In this document: positions 1 to 9,186 of the stretch, piece by piece
Layout: every line of letters begins with the position of its first letter
How positions within the stretch are numbered: the first letter of the stretch is position 1
Assembly (NCBI GenBank): GCA_039707655.1
Contig: CM077676.1
Location: 241,384,866 to 241,448,865 of the forward strand
Length of the DNA stretch: 64,000 nucleotides
DNA from: Elymus sibiricus
Lineage: Eukaryota > Streptophyta > Magnoliopsida > Poales > Poaceae
Direction of reading: 5' to 3'
Made by a program: the position numbers and the translations under genes
The notes under the pieces: generated by a model
What the model was told of the DNA's origin: nothing
Database searches by the model: none
Seen by the model: only the letters and a program-made list of their open reading frames with translations

Positions 1-29
1 CCGCTGCCCTAACCCCTTGCTGTGCCGCC

Positions 30-1358
30 ATGGCACCCGCCGGCAGGGAGGAAGAAGAGGCGGACACGGCGGTCGCGGAAGTGGTGCCAGAGCCTGCTCT
101 GGATAGGCCCACAATCGTCAACGCCGATGGGCTCAACAAGGTGCTTCCGATGGCCGCGGCCACCTCCAACGAGTGGGGGGCCACTCGCATCTGGCCGGCT
201 TTGCGCCCAATCGCTGACCTCGATGCCACCTCCGCCGTCCTCTTCCTTCCTGCGCTCTTCGCGGGCCTGCTGCCTCCATTCTCCGATTTCTTCAACGCCA
301 TTCTTTCCAACTACCAGGTCCATGCGCTGCATCTCGAGCCAAATTCCGTCCTCCTTCTTTCCGCCTTATGTGAGGCCTTCCTGGGCGTGACGCCTTCGGA
401 GGCGCTCTTCCGTCACTTCTTCAGTCTGCGGCTGACCGCGGCGAACCAGTGCTCCGGGTGCGTCTCATTTCGCATCGCAGGCGACGCGGCGGGCGACGGT
501 ATTGACATGAGGCTTACCAAAGAGGTCGCGGGCTTCAGGCGGCAATGGTTGTACGTGGACGTGGCCCAATTCAGCCCCTTCTTGCAGCTACCGACATCCC
601 CGGCCGTGAGAAGCTCCGGGTGGGGGCGCAAAAGGCTCGCCGACCCGCGGCTGGCGCGGGTATGGAAGAAGTTGGCCGAGCTAAGGGCCGCGAAAGTAAC
701 GGTGGTCATGATCGTGCGGGAGTTCCTCTGGCGCCGCATAGTCCCCTTGCAGCGACACTCCCGCCCGATGTGGGCCTTCACCGGCCCACAAGATCCGATG
801 CGATTGAGCGTGGACAGCTTGTTGCCGGAGGTGCTGAACGGGATGCTCCATACCCAGACCGGCGAAGAAGCGAGTGAGCCACCAAGGGACGGGCTTCCTT
901 TGTATCGCTACAGGAACAAGGAGGCGCTGGCGGGCTCAATGCCGCGTTTCGACCAGTGGGGACCGCTCCCAGAGGGCTTCGAAGGGCCCCGTGACAACCC
1001 TTTTCTGGCGGTCCCCGGCTCAGGCGAGCACGGCAGCGCCGTGGCTTCGGCGGGCGCAGCGGGGGGCAGAGGCCACCTGGTTCGTCCGGCCCGCCGCCAA
1101 CTCGTCTGCGAGCTCGGAAACAACGATGGTACCACCCCGCCTGCGGCCTTGCCTGCCGCGTCTGTCCGGGCGGAGGGCGCGGGAAGCCCCCGCGCGGCAG
1201 CTGCGAAGTCGCGGGGCCTCGGAGACGGTGGTGGAGGCGGGTCCCGCGGCCCTCCCGAAAGGGGGGTCGACCGCGAAGGAGGGCCCGGCCAAGGCAGTGG
1301 CAGCAACGCGCCTCCGTGGCCGCTGAAGAAGAGGAGGTGGTTTGCCAGGGACCAGTAA
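30..1358 (+). CDS. Antisense accessory ORF of TAT-1, N-terminal part (putative gypsy-type transposon domain)
   Basis: A 442-codon ORF lies on the strand opposite to gag-pol. It starts in a good plant context (gccATGG), and the second Tat copy with this gene starts in the same context. Residues about 60-140 (LPALFAGLLPPFSDFF, then HALHLEPNSVLLL and FLGVTPSEALFRHFFSLR) match what I know of the grass family PF04195, 'putative gypsy type transposon'. Residues 180-330 continue with a WWR-like basic stretch and a YRYRNKE motif; the tail is low-complexity G/A/R/P. It ends at 1356-1358 directly at a possible splice donor (GTAAGC at 1355), with a possible acceptor at 1430-1431. The protein's function is unknown. 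It is not a host gene: it belongs to the element, as shown by the same arrangement at 38385-42411. Confidence 0.72.
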   Translation: MAPAGREEEEADTAVAEVVPEPALDRPTIVNADGLNKVLPMAAATSNEWGATRIWPALRPIADLDATSAVLFLPALFAGLLPPFSDFFNAILSNYQVHALHLEPNSVLLLSALCEAFLGVTPSEALFRHFFSLRLTAANQCSGCVSFRIAGDAAGDGIDMRLTKEVAGFRRQWLYVDVAQFSPFLQLPTSPAVRSSGWGRKRLADPRLARVWKKLAELRAAKVTVVMIVREFLWRRIVPLQRHSRPMWAFTGPQDPMRLSVDSLLPEVLNGMLHTQTGEEASEPPRDGLPLYRYRNKEALAGSMPRFDQWGPLPEGFEGPRDNPFLAVPGSGEHGSAVASAGAAGGRGHLVRPARRQLVCELGNNDGTTPPAALPAASVRAEGAGSPRAAAAKSRGLGDGGGGGSRGPPERGVDREGGPGQGSGSNAPPWPLKKRRWFARDQ

Positions 1359-1388
1359 GCGCTCGCTTTCCTTTTTCTTGCGCCCTGT

Positions 1389-3220
1389 GTGTTGCGCGCG
1401 TTTGAGTCCTTGTTTTTCTTCCCATCTCCAGGACTTCCTCGAGCAAGAAGAAGAAGAAGGGGGAGAGGCCTCCCGTCCTGGCGGGAGCTTCACCGCCGAT
1501 TGCTAGGACCGGGGGGGCGCACGGAGGGCACCAGCAGCCTCGCCGCCGGGGCCGACCTCGCGGGGGCCGAAGAGGAGGCGGCGCCTCCTGACCCATAGGA
1601 AGACGCGGCTCGGGGGACCCAAGCCAGCGAACCGTCAGAGGCGTCGTCGAGGGATGGCTCCGCCATCCCCGGGGCGCCCACCGCCGGGGCGAAAAACGTG
1701 GCGACGGAAGCGGAGGCGCCGGCTTCCACCCCCCGGAACGCTGTCGACGGCGGTGTCGCGGGAGGTCAACCGGGCTTGGCAGCGCGCGGGACCCCGCAGG
1801 CCAGAGGGTCGCTAAGCCCCCGGAGCGCGTCGCCTCGTTGGAACGAAGAGGGGACCCCTGCAAGCCCTTCACTCCCGGCCGGCAGCGGCGGGCCCTCGCG
1901 AGAGGGCAGCGCTCGGGCGCACACCGGTTGGGCCCTGCAGCTCGTGAGCGGCAGCGCCGTGCTCAAGCGCGGGGCCCTGCAAGGCGCCAGGGCTACCCTT
2001 GACCAGCTGGAAGCAGACCTTCGGGCGGAAGAAGCGCACATCATCGAGGAGCATCAGCGCCTCGCGGAGAGATGGCACCAGCTTGATGTGGCCATCAAAC
2101 TGAGCCGCCGACAAGACGACACCACGTGGGAGAAGCGCCAGAAGGCCGCCCAGGACGCGAAGGAGATCTTTGAGAACGCTGTCCGGGAGGCCAGCGAGGC
2201 CGACAGGCGGCGCGAGGCGGCGGAGGCCCGCGAAAAGGAGCTCCAGGACCAGAACGCCTCGCTGGAACGACAACTCCAGGCACGAAGGGACGCCATCTCC
2301 GCCCTCGAAGAGGGGCTGGCGGCCCGCGAGGCGGACCTTGACATCCGTGAGCGGGAGCTCGCATGCTCGGCATCCGCGCAGGACCTGGAGCATGAGCGGC
2401 TGGAGACGCTGGAGCGAGAGGTGTCTGCTGCCCAAAACTCCTACGCCGAGCGCCTAAACAAGGCCAACTCCAAATTGGTGGCCACGGCGGAGAAGATCCA
2501 GGAGGACGCCGACAGGAGGGTCGCAGAGAGCCGCGAAGCGTTTGCGGACAGGAACGTCAAGAAGCTGAAACGGCAGGAGGACCGCTTCAAGGCCAAGCGC
2601 GAGGAGCTCCAGCATGAGATCGCGGGCCTTAAGGAAATGCTAGCCGAAGCTGAAGGGCGGCAGAAGACTGCTCTGAAGGCCCAGGCCGACGCTGAGGCTG
2701 AGCTGTCCTCCCTCCGACAGCAGGTGGGGGTGTCACTGCAGTCGTGGAGCAAGTGCGGGACGAGGCGGCCCACACGCATGGGCGGCAACTCCAGCGCTCT
2801 AAGATGTTCCGCGCCCTCGAGCTCCGGGCCCGCCGCGCCTTGGGCTCCATTTGCAAGGAGGACGTCAGCAGCCCCCTCGAGACCCATGACGGCAGCTACC
2901 TCGATTTCTTCACCAAGCTCGTGGAGCGGCTCGAGGTGGGCGCCAAGAAGGTAGGCGGAATCGTCGAGGAGGAGAGCCGCGACCTCCTTACTCAGGCCGC
3001 GACGCGCATCTTCAGCCATCTTCTGAACGCCGACCCCAACTTTGACTTCGGCAAGGTGATAATCCCTGTCCCCGAGGAGGTCCGTGACACCCTTGGGAAG
3101 GCGGTGGAGGACTATGTGGACGCCCTGCACGAGCACTTCGCTCCTGGCGAGAGCTCGAGCGGAGCCGAGGAGGGTGACGATGACGGTGGCAGCGGCGGCG
3201 ATGGTGACATGTCTTTGTAG
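1389..3220 (+). pseudogene. Antisense accessory gene of TAT-1, coiled-coil and C-terminal part, broken
   Basis: This continues the accessory gene. One frame carries 1389-1598 and, after an in-frame TAG at 1596, the ORF 1698-2954. Residues from about 1950 to 2720 are a long heptad-rich coiled coil (EAHIIEEHQRLAERWHQLD and later repeats rich in E, K, R, L, A). Near 2730-2744 the frame changes, and 2744-3220 completes the protein with a conserved end (FTKLVERLEVG, then EESRDLLTQAATRIFSHLL) and an acidic GD-rich tail. The same C-terminal pattern appears in TAT-5 and TAT-6. Heavy coiled coil suggests self-association or binding to gag or nucleic acid, but that is inference. The stop and frameshift make it a pseudogene here. 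Confidence 0.68.
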
Positions 3221-4123
3221 GTCCCTCCCCATATCCTGCATATAGCTGATTGTGACCCCGTGGGGGCGTGGGGACAGTGCCTTTGCATTTTAAGTGCTTT
3301 GTTCTTGACTTAATCGAACGCCCGTGCCCTCGTAGCTCATTTTGTTCTTTCTGCTCATCACGGCGCTCTGCGCTGTTAGGACCTAGCCCCCGAGCGGCCC
3401 ATAATCGCTGCCGGTATGACGGGTCGTGAGGGCTCCGTTCGCGCGGTCTCCCGAGGCGGGGCCTGCATGCATGCTGGGGGCCCGGCGGGGCCACCTCGCG
3501 AGGCCCCTCCATGAACCTGTTCCTGCGATAGCTTCATGTAGCGTACTCAACGACAGGGGAGTGGTGCATGCTTGTCGATTCGCTCATGGGCATCACGCGA
3601 GGAGATAAGACGCCAAGAACCTTGGCGAGGTGGCGTGCGTGGGGAGAAGACCCGCGAGCTAGAGCCTAGCCGGAGCCTGCTGCTTGGGCTTTTCGGCGCT
3701 GCCGGGAATGATCCGGGCACAGACACCGTGTCCAGCCCCCGCTCGCGTGAGGCTCATGAGGGACGTCGTGAGCGCGCGGGGCTCGTGAGGCAAGAACAAG
3801 GCAGAATGCCATGCAGAAAACTGAGTTTGCTGAAGCAAGATAGCGACCCATTACATAATTAAAACGAGATGCGGCTGCCGTGTCCGGCATGGGTCAGCTT
3901 GATGTTGGTGCAACCCGTGGGGCGCCCTCGGTTGATTGTTCCGCTAGCGCGGAGCATGGGGCTTCCACAGGGGTGTGGGCATGATCGCGGGTCGATCGTT
4001 CCGCCAGCGCGGAGCATGGGGCTTCCACTGGGGCGTGGGCGGGAGCTCTTGCGGGCCCATCAGGCGAACGCAATGAGAGGCTCCGGGGCGTGTACAGCCC
4101 CGTTTCGTTCGTACTCGTGAGGG
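3221..4123. other. Convergent spacer between accessory gene and pol end of TAT-1
   Basis: The accessory gene (+) and the pol end (-) point toward each other across this 0.9-kb spacer. No domain is visible in six frames. It contains a 60-bp tandem duplication (3931-4050) and a segment (3585-3870) whose diverged copy recurs at 4763-5060. Tat elements normally keep a spacer between pol and the accessory gene. Poly(A) signals for two converging transcripts may lie here, but I could not identify them. Confidence 0.5.
3931..4050. repeat. 60-bp tandem duplication
   Basis: Two copies of a 60-bp unit begin at 3931 and 3991. Each contains the shared core GCGCGGAGCATGGGGCTTCC, followed by a CAC(A/T)GGGG tract. 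They differ at a few bases. It lies in the spacer of TAT-1. Confidence 0.85.
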
Positions 4124-4373
4124 TCACGGGTAGAACTTGCGGAGGTGTTGGATGTTCCAAGCGTTAGGCACAGGAACTCCGTCCTCCGTCTCCAGCCGGG
4201 CTGAGCCAGGCCTGGAGACATGAGTAACCCTAAAAGGGCCTTCCCACATAGGTGGGAGTTTGTGTGGTCCCTCTCTGGAGAGGATCCTACGCAGGACGAG
4301 GTCACCGACCTCGAGGTTGCGAGGGCGGACGTCGCGGCTGTAATGGGGGCGCGAGGCCGGTTTGGCGGCGGCC
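4124..4373 (-). pseudogene. Integrase C-terminal end of TAT-1
   Basis: The minus-strand translation ends with LEVGDLVLRR, then WEGPFRVTHVSRPGSARL and WNIQHLRKFYP-stop. This is the pattern at the end of Tat-lineage integrase, seen also at 20544, 37585 and 49775 in this window. About 80 residues survive; the zinc finger and DDE core are absent. Upstream the open frame continues with unrelated sequence. It converges on the accessory gene. Confidence 0.85.
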
Positions 4374-4762
4374 CTCCTCAATGGGTGGCAGGTCGGCCTC
4401 CCGCGAGCCGTCCTGACGCGCCTTGTCGAAGGCAGGGGCTCACGGGGGACCATGCTTAACTTCAGAGGGGAACCGTGCCAACGCCGTAGACGAGGAAGAC
4501 GGGGGTCTCGCCGGTGGGCTCGCTTGTCGCCACGCGGATGGACATGGCATGGACCGCAACTCGCCGAGCCAACCCTTGCCGCTCCCGAGCTGCGCCCACG
4601 AGGCGCGCTCACGAGACGCACACACAAGGCTTGGCGTTCGAACTGCCTTTGCCTTGCAAAGCAGGCTCGTGAGAGGCTTCCCGCGAGGTCCTCGCGCAGC
4701 TCGCCTCCTGAAGGGCTGTATGTCAAAAAATCTCACGATAGGGGGAGCGGCACGCGCTTGCT

Positions 4763-5060
4763 AGCTCACCCGTGGCCGTTGCGTGAGGAGATAAGGCACC
4801 AAGGACCTTGGTGAGGTGACGTGCGCGGGAGCAGGCCCGCGAGCCAGAGCTCAGTCGCATGGATTTGGCAGCGCTGTAGGGACGGACCCGAGCACAGGCA
4901 CCGTGCCTAGCCCCCGCTCACGGGATTGGTCAGGGGAGGGGTCGCGAGCGTGAGGCGCTCTCGGGCGGCGGCGAATTTATCATAGAAATTAGTAGGCAAT
5001 TGAGTAGGTAATATAATTCATCAAAGTAAAAGTCAGTAAAATCCATTACACGACCAAAAG
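4763..5060. repeat. Second copy of the TAT-1 pol/accessory spacer
   Basis: This stretch resembles 3585-3870 in the same orientation: the blocks gaggagataaggcaccaag, acgtgcg, cccgcgagccagagc, gagcacaggcaccgtg and tagcccccgctc all recur in order. The two copies flank the integrase remnant. The final part (4970-5060) is AT-rich, unlike the GC-rich rest of TAT-1. Between 4374 and 4763 I see no recognisable domain. Confidence 0.7.
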
Positions 5061-5163
5061 GATAAGGTTCCGGGAGCGAAGCTTGAGAGGCGCGGCGGGA
5101 AGGAGTGCGGGTCGCGCGGGGCGACGCGCCGGGCGCGCCCGGCAGTACCGCACTGTAGTGACG

Positions 5164-5646
5164 TCAGACCACTCGGCGCGGCGCGCCAAGGGAGTCTGCT
5201 CCTTCAGAGCCAGGGGGCTCGCAAGGCGCTGGGAGCTCGCGAGGAGCGGGAGGCTCACGAGGCCCTGGTGCGAAGGGCGCCAGCCTCTGGAAAGAGGCGC
5301 CGGCGTTCCTCCGCCTGAAGGGCATGCACGTGCCGCCGACGGTGGGACCAATGCCCTGACCGCCTCGCGGCAGCTGGAAGGGGTCACGAGGGCAGGACTT
5401 GTTGAGGCTGGTGAAGTCGACGCACATGCGCTCCTTGCCGCCTTTCTTGGGGACGACGACTGGGTTGGCGAGCCATTCGGGATGGCGCACCTCACGAACG
5501 ACTCCGGTTTCTTGGAGCTTCTGAACTTCACTGACGATGAACTCTTGGTTCTCTAGCGCTTGGCGCCGCGCTTTCTGCTTGACCGGGCGTGCATTGGGGC
5601 ACACCGCTAAGTGGTGCTCGATCACCTCCCTCGGCACACCGGACAA
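5164..5646 (-). pseudogene. Reverse transcriptase N-terminal stub of TAT-1
   Basis: The first 100 codons match the start of Tat-lineage RT: VPREVIEHHLAVCPNARPVK, then WLANPVVVPKKGGKERMCVD and FTSLNKSCPRDPFQLP. These are fingers-domain motifs 1 and 2. The palm with the YxDD catalytic box is missing: after about 5360 the frame runs into unrelated sequence. Compare 61784-61071, where the same start continues into a full RT. Pol order is otherwise normal (PR upstream at 5710-6453). Confidence 0.85.
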
Positions 5647-5709
5647 GTCGGATGCTTTCCAGGCAAAAACATCTGAGTTTGCCCGAAGGAAGGTGACGAG
5701 CGCACTTTC

Positions 5710-6453
5710 CTATGCAGGAGGGAGGCCTGTGCCGATGGTTAAGGCGGGGCCGGAGCCGCTGCCGTCCACCGACACCTTCTTTGTCACGGCGCGGTCCTGA
5801 GAAAACAGCTGCTTCTTCTTCACCGGCTCGGCCTCGGAAGGCTCGGCCGCGTTCTCGTCGGCTGGGTGCGCGACAGCGGCAGCCTTGTAGGCGCGCTCGA
5901 GGGTGCTTGCCGCGTCCTTTTCGTCGCAGGCGACGGTGATGATGCCGCTGCAGCCGGGCATCTTGAGGACGTTGTAGGCGTGATGAGTGGCCGCCATGAA
6001 CTTGGTGAGAGCTGGGTAGCCCAAGATGGCATTGTAGGGCAGGCCGATGTGCGCCACGTCGAAGTCGATGAGCTCGGTGTGGTAGTTCTTGCGGGTGCCA
6101 AAGGTGATGCGGAGGCGCACCTGCCCCAGCGGAATGGTGGAGCCATCGGTCACTCCGGAGAAAGGCCTGGTCGGCATCAGCTGGTCGTAGGGCACCTGGA
6201 GCGTCTCGAAGGTTTCGATGGAGAGCATGTTGAGGCCGGCACCCCCGTCGATGATGGTCTTGGTGACCGCGACGTTGCTGATGGTGGGAGTGCACAGCAT
6301 GGGGAGCGCGCCTGTGGAGGCCGTGGACTTGGGGTGGTCCTTGGAGTCGAAGGTGATGGCGTACTGTGACCACTTGAGGGGCCGCGTGACCTCAGGCCCC
6401 GGGAGGGCGGCGTACACCTCGCGAGAGAGTTTCTTGAAGTGGCGGACGGACAT
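5710..6453 (-). CDS. Aspartic protease region of TAT-1 pol
   Basis: This 247-codon ORF includes the retropepsin-type active site IDGGAGLNMLS, preceded by the usual Tat lead-in (PLKWSQYAITFDSKDHPKS), and a downstream GLPYNAILGYPALTKF block. Protease cleaves the Gag-Pol polyprotein in the particle. The active-site D and the folded core look intact here, in contrast to TAT-6, where that box is deleted. The tail (KKKQLFSQDRAVTKK) is a linker toward RT. The frame is interrupted between 6453 and gag at 6678. Confidence 0.85.
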   Translation of the reverse strand: MSVRHFKKLSREVYAALPGPEVTRPLKWSQYAITFDSKDHPKSTASTGALPMLCTPTISNVAVTKTIIDGGAGLNMLSIETFETLQVPYDQLMPTRPFSGVTDGSTIPLGQVRLRITFGTRKNYHTELIDFDVAHIGLPYNAILGYPALTKFMAATHHAYNVLKMPGCSGIITVACDEKDAASTLERAYKAAAVAHPADENAAEPSEAEPVKKKQLFSQDRAVTKKVSVDGSGSGPALTIGTGLPPA

Positions 6454-6677
6454 GGGGGCTTGGGACCCGCCAAGGATGCAGGCGACCGCGCGAGGCTCCT
6501 GGTAGCCCCCAGCGCCCTCGTCAGGCTGCTTGATGTCGTTCCTCCGAGGAGGCAGAGGCAGCGGCGGAGAGCGGCATTAGCCTGAGGATTCGCCTCACGA
6601 GGCTGGTCGCGCCAGGCGGCCTCACGAGGCTGATCGCGCCAGCCCTGGTGGTAGTTGTTGTTATTGTTGCGGCTGTC

Positions 6678-7514
6678 CTAGCGGTTGCCGCTACGGCCAC
6701 CTCCGCGGCCGGCGCCACGGCCGTTGCGGTCGTCTCGGCGGCTCTGGCGCTCGTCGCGGAGCAGCTTGAGCTCATGACAGTCTTCGGTGCTGTGGGAGCG
6801 GACATTGTGAAAGGCGCAGAGTGGCCGGTTGTCCTTCCTGGGCTCGTCAAGGTCACGGCCGCGCTTCTGCTCGGGCTCCGCCGCAAGCACGGCAGGGCCT
6901 TTGCGCTTGACGTCCTTGCTCTTGGCCTTGGTGCCGTCGAGCGCCGCGTCGGAGTCATTGTGGACGAAGAGGCGGCCTTCTTCAGCCTTGGCGCACTTGT
7001 CGGCGAGGTCGAGCAGCTCGAGCACGGAGTCGAGCTCACCGTTGATGGCGAGCTTCTCGCGCATCTTGATGTCCGTGACACCGGCGGAGAACGCGGAGAT
7101 GACGGCCGCGTCGGAAGCGCGCGGGATCTTGTTGCGCACCTGGCTAAAGCGCTGGATGTACTTACGGAGGGTCTCGTCTGGGCGCTGTCGAACGCGCCGC
7201 AGGTCGTTGATGGTGAGGGAGCGGTCCTGTGTGCCCTTGAAGTTGGCGATGAACTGGCTGCAGAGCTCGGCCCACGACGAGATGGAAGCCTCGGGGAGGT
7301 TCATGAGCCAGGAGCGCAGGCCGTCCTTGAGGGCCATGGGGAACCAGTTCGCCATGACCTTGTCGTCGCCGTTCGCCGCCTCGACGCTCAGCGCGTAGAG
7401 CTGGAGGAACTCCGTGGGGTTGGGGGTGCCGTCATAGCGCGGAGGCAGCTCAGGCTTGAACTTCGCGGGCCAGACCACGCGACGCAGCTCGCGGGTGAAG
7501 GCACGGTAGCCCAC
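6678..7514 (-). CDS. Gag (capsid/nucleocapsid) of TAT-1
   Basis: A 278-codon ORF has the retrotransposon gag domain: FTRELRRVVWPAKFKPELPP, then YDGTPNPTEFLQLY, SWLMNLPEASISSWAELC and FQ-type capsid helices around QRFSQVRNKIP. The end has a knuckle-like CAFHNVRSHSTEDCHELK and a basic RG-rich tail, as expected of an RNA-binding nucleocapsid. The gag of TAT-6 (62868-63839) shares the same landmarks. The start of the gene is in another frame upstream (7515-8170), so this ORF is a truncated reading of a longer gag. Confidence 0.88.
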   Translation of the reverse strand: MGYRAFTRELRRVVWPAKFKPELPPRYDGTPNPTEFLQLYALSVEAANGDDKVMANWFPMALKDGLRSWLMNLPEASISSWAELCSQFIANFKGTQDRSLTINDLRRVRQRPDETLRKYIQRFSQVRNKIPRASDAAVISAFSAGVTDIKMREKLAINGELDSVLELLDLADKCAKAEEGRLFVHNDSDAALDGTKAKSKDVKRKGPAVLAAEPEQKRGRDLDEPRKDNRPLCAFHNVRSHSTEDCHELKLLRDERQSRRDDRNGRGAGRGGGRSGNR

Positions 7515-8170
7515 GCCGCTCGAGGGGACGCCGCCAACGAGGGCGGCGCGGTTTTGACGCCTGGCCGCTGCAACGTCTTGAACGGCCTGGTCCTAGCGCT
7601 GGCACTGGCGCTCGAGGAGCACTCGCGCGTCGGGGGGCGCGCGGCGGATGATCTGGCAGCTGGGCTCGCAGTGGTCCGGAGAAGATGCGTGCTGGGGCCC
7701 GGCGTGCTCGTCACGCAGAGGAGGCGGCGGGGGGCGCGCCGTACGCCGGGTCCCCAGCACGAGACGGTGGAGGGCGGAGCGAGTGAGAAGGCGCCGTAGC
7801 GTCCCCAGCGACGTTGACGAGCTCGGTGATGCGACCAAGCCAGGCGTCATAGCCGGTGTCATCAGGACGGTAGCGGAGTAGCTCGCGCGCCATGAGCAGC
7901 GCGGCCTGCGGGTTCGGCGGCCCACGGTTGGCGAGGGAGGAGGCCGTGGCGGTGTGGCCATCCGCCCGCACGGAGGGGTGCAGGGAGGAGGCCTGCTGCT
8001 CGCGGCCAGCGGGGTCGGTGGCGGCGGCAGCCTCGGCGTCGGGGCGGCGGCGATTGCCGCGGGCCACTGGCTCCGTCTGGGCCACGAGGCCAGCCCTGCG
8101 CTCAGCGCACTCGCAACGTGCATCCGCCATGGGATTGGTCGAGCTGATGGTCGAGCAGAGGAACAGTAGC
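7515..8170 (-). pseudogene. Gag N-terminal leader region of TAT-1, frameshifted
   Basis: Between the PBS and the intact gag ORF, open stretches occur in different minus-strand frames, for example 7711-8247 and 7593-8192. They contain MADARCECAERRAGL, TEPVARGNRRRP and LLRYRPDDTGYDAWLGRITELV. The last piece resembles a structured gag N-domain; the rest is low-complexity P/A/R. Frame changes show decay. Exact start codon is not clear. Confidence 0.55.
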
Positions 8171-8173
8171 GCA

Positions 8174-8193
8174 CCCCTACCTGGCGCGCCAAA
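8174..8193 (-). other. Primer binding site of TAT-1
   Basis: Directly inside the 5' LTR the minus strand reads TTTGGCGCGCCAGGTAGGGG. The same TGGCGCGCCAGG core follows the LTR of TAT-4 (26121-26140) and, mutated, the LTR ending at 24755. This is where a tRNA 3' end would prime minus-strand cDNA. I do not assign the tRNA. Confidence 0.8.
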
Positions 8194-8501
8194 TGTTGGA
8201 AGTGGGGCTCCGGGGACCCAAAGGATCGAGCACTGGGGTGAGCTCATTCTACTACTTCTTCCCCTACCACGGCAGTGCTACGGTGAGACTACGGCGAGAG
8301 CGTGCTAGGGTAGGACGGACAAAGGCACAGCGGTTTACCCAGGTTCGGGCCACCTTGCGGTGTAAGACCCTACTCCTGCTTTGTGGTTGAGATTATCGTG
8401 GATGAGAGAGTTCTTGCGTACAAGGTTGAAGATGATCCCCCCTTCTCTCTCTCTCTCCCTCCTTCCCCCTCTCTCCTTGCCTTGCTACGGTGGCTGCACT
8501 G

Positions 8502-8513
8502 CCCCTTTTATGC
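8502..8513 (-). promoter_or_regulatory. TATA-like box in TAT-1 LTR
   Basis: Minus strand GCATAAAAGGGG sits about 310 bp before the LTR end, the expected place for the U3/R boundary. A homologous-looking box (CTATAAAAGG) occurs at the same relative place in other Tat LTRs of this window. Confidence 0.55.
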
Positions 8514-8914
8514 CGCCTTGGTCCTCTTCCCCCTCGAAACTTAGGCGGGAAGGGTTGCCACACTTGGCAGTTTTTAAAGGGGACAGGCGCTCAGGCTATC
8601 CTGACTAAAGGTGGTCTTCGCCTGCCAAAGCATGATCCATGACGCGCCGGTGGGCTCGGTGATGACCTCCACCCTGCGCGCCCGCCGTCTTGGTCTTTCT
8701 TTGCCGATCGGGCAACCTTTGGGGTGGCTTTGGGGAGTAGATAGCTGGCCCTGCTTCCTTAGCACAAAAGAGGAAACCATCTGCATCAGTGCCTGCTGGC
8801 GCGGCCTCTGCTGCTGCTCGTCGCCGCGCGCATCACCCACGTGATGGGCTCCAGTCCGCGCGACACGCCGAACGGTCTTCTCCTCGAGCGCCTGCGGGAG
8901 GGGGACTCGGAAGG

Positions 8915-9000
8915 CCACCTCGGGAAGCCGCCTCGTGAGGCCACTCGGGAAGCCTCCTCGTGAGGGGACTTGGGAAGCCGCCTCGTGAGGGGACCTCGCG
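8915..9000. repeat. Short tandem repeat in TAT-1 U3
   Basis: Three imperfect units of about 25 bp, each built on GGGAAGCC(G/T)CCTCGTGAGG, occur in a row, followed by degenerate GAGG/CCTC pieces. The unit contains a short inverted repeat (CCTCGTGAGG). It lies in the LTR enhancer region. Confidence 0.7.
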
Positions 9001-9186
9001 AGGCCGCTTATGGTGGTGCTGAGCGTTGCCTGCTACTCCCTGAGGAGGGGGCCTCAGGAGGCTAGGGCCCCATGAGGGGGCATGGCGAGACACTTGGTGG
9101 CGACGGCCCGCCGGGCACACTCCAGGCGTCGCGCCCTAGGCCAAAGGCAGACGGGCCTGGATACCCCGGGTTCCATGGGCCCGACA

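Larger units (their letters stand above)
1..9186 (-). mobile_element. TAT-1: Tat-lineage Ty3/gypsy element, internally deleted, 3' end off window
   Basis: Reading on the minus strand from the 5' LTR (9186 to 8194), the order is PBS, gag, PR, RT start, INT end, spacer, and then an accessory gene on the opposite strand up to base 30. The PR/gag type, the pol end motif and the antisense gene match the Tat lineage (Retand/Grande/Ogre relatives). Most of RT, all of RH and most of INT are missing, so it cannot copy itself. Its 5' LTR terminus at 9186 abuts GYP-N sequence (next bases gatat are the expected duplication; the partner copy is off window). GC content is much higher than in its neighbours. 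Element limits on the left are unknown. Confidence 0.85.
8194..9186 (-). repeat. 5' LTR of TAT-1 (993 bp)
   Basis: On the minus strand it runs TGTCGGGCCCATGG ... TTCCAACA, with the TG...CA ends of LTRs, and is followed at once by the PBS. A TATA-like GCATAAAAGGGG lies at 8502-8513, with a CT/GA-rich tract (8438-8476) just downstream of it. U3 contains a short tandem repeat (8915-9000). The bases beyond the terminus (9187-9191, gatat) are the expected 5-bp duplication. Confidence 0.87.

Noticed and set aside
30..1358. 442-codon ORF as a host protein-coding gene
   Set aside because: It lies within a retroelement, and the same gene in the same antisense place occurs in TAT-5; its domain matches a gypsy-associated family.
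778..1872. Long minus-strand ORF (364 codons) over the accessory gene
   Set aside because: P/R/G-rich shadow frame in GC-rich DNA; no domain; the plus strand has the coherent coiled-coil gene.
6648..7799. 383-codon plus-strand ORF opposite gag of TAT-1
   Set aside because: Its V/A/G/L-rich product mirrors the gag codons on the other strand, where a clear gag domain is present.
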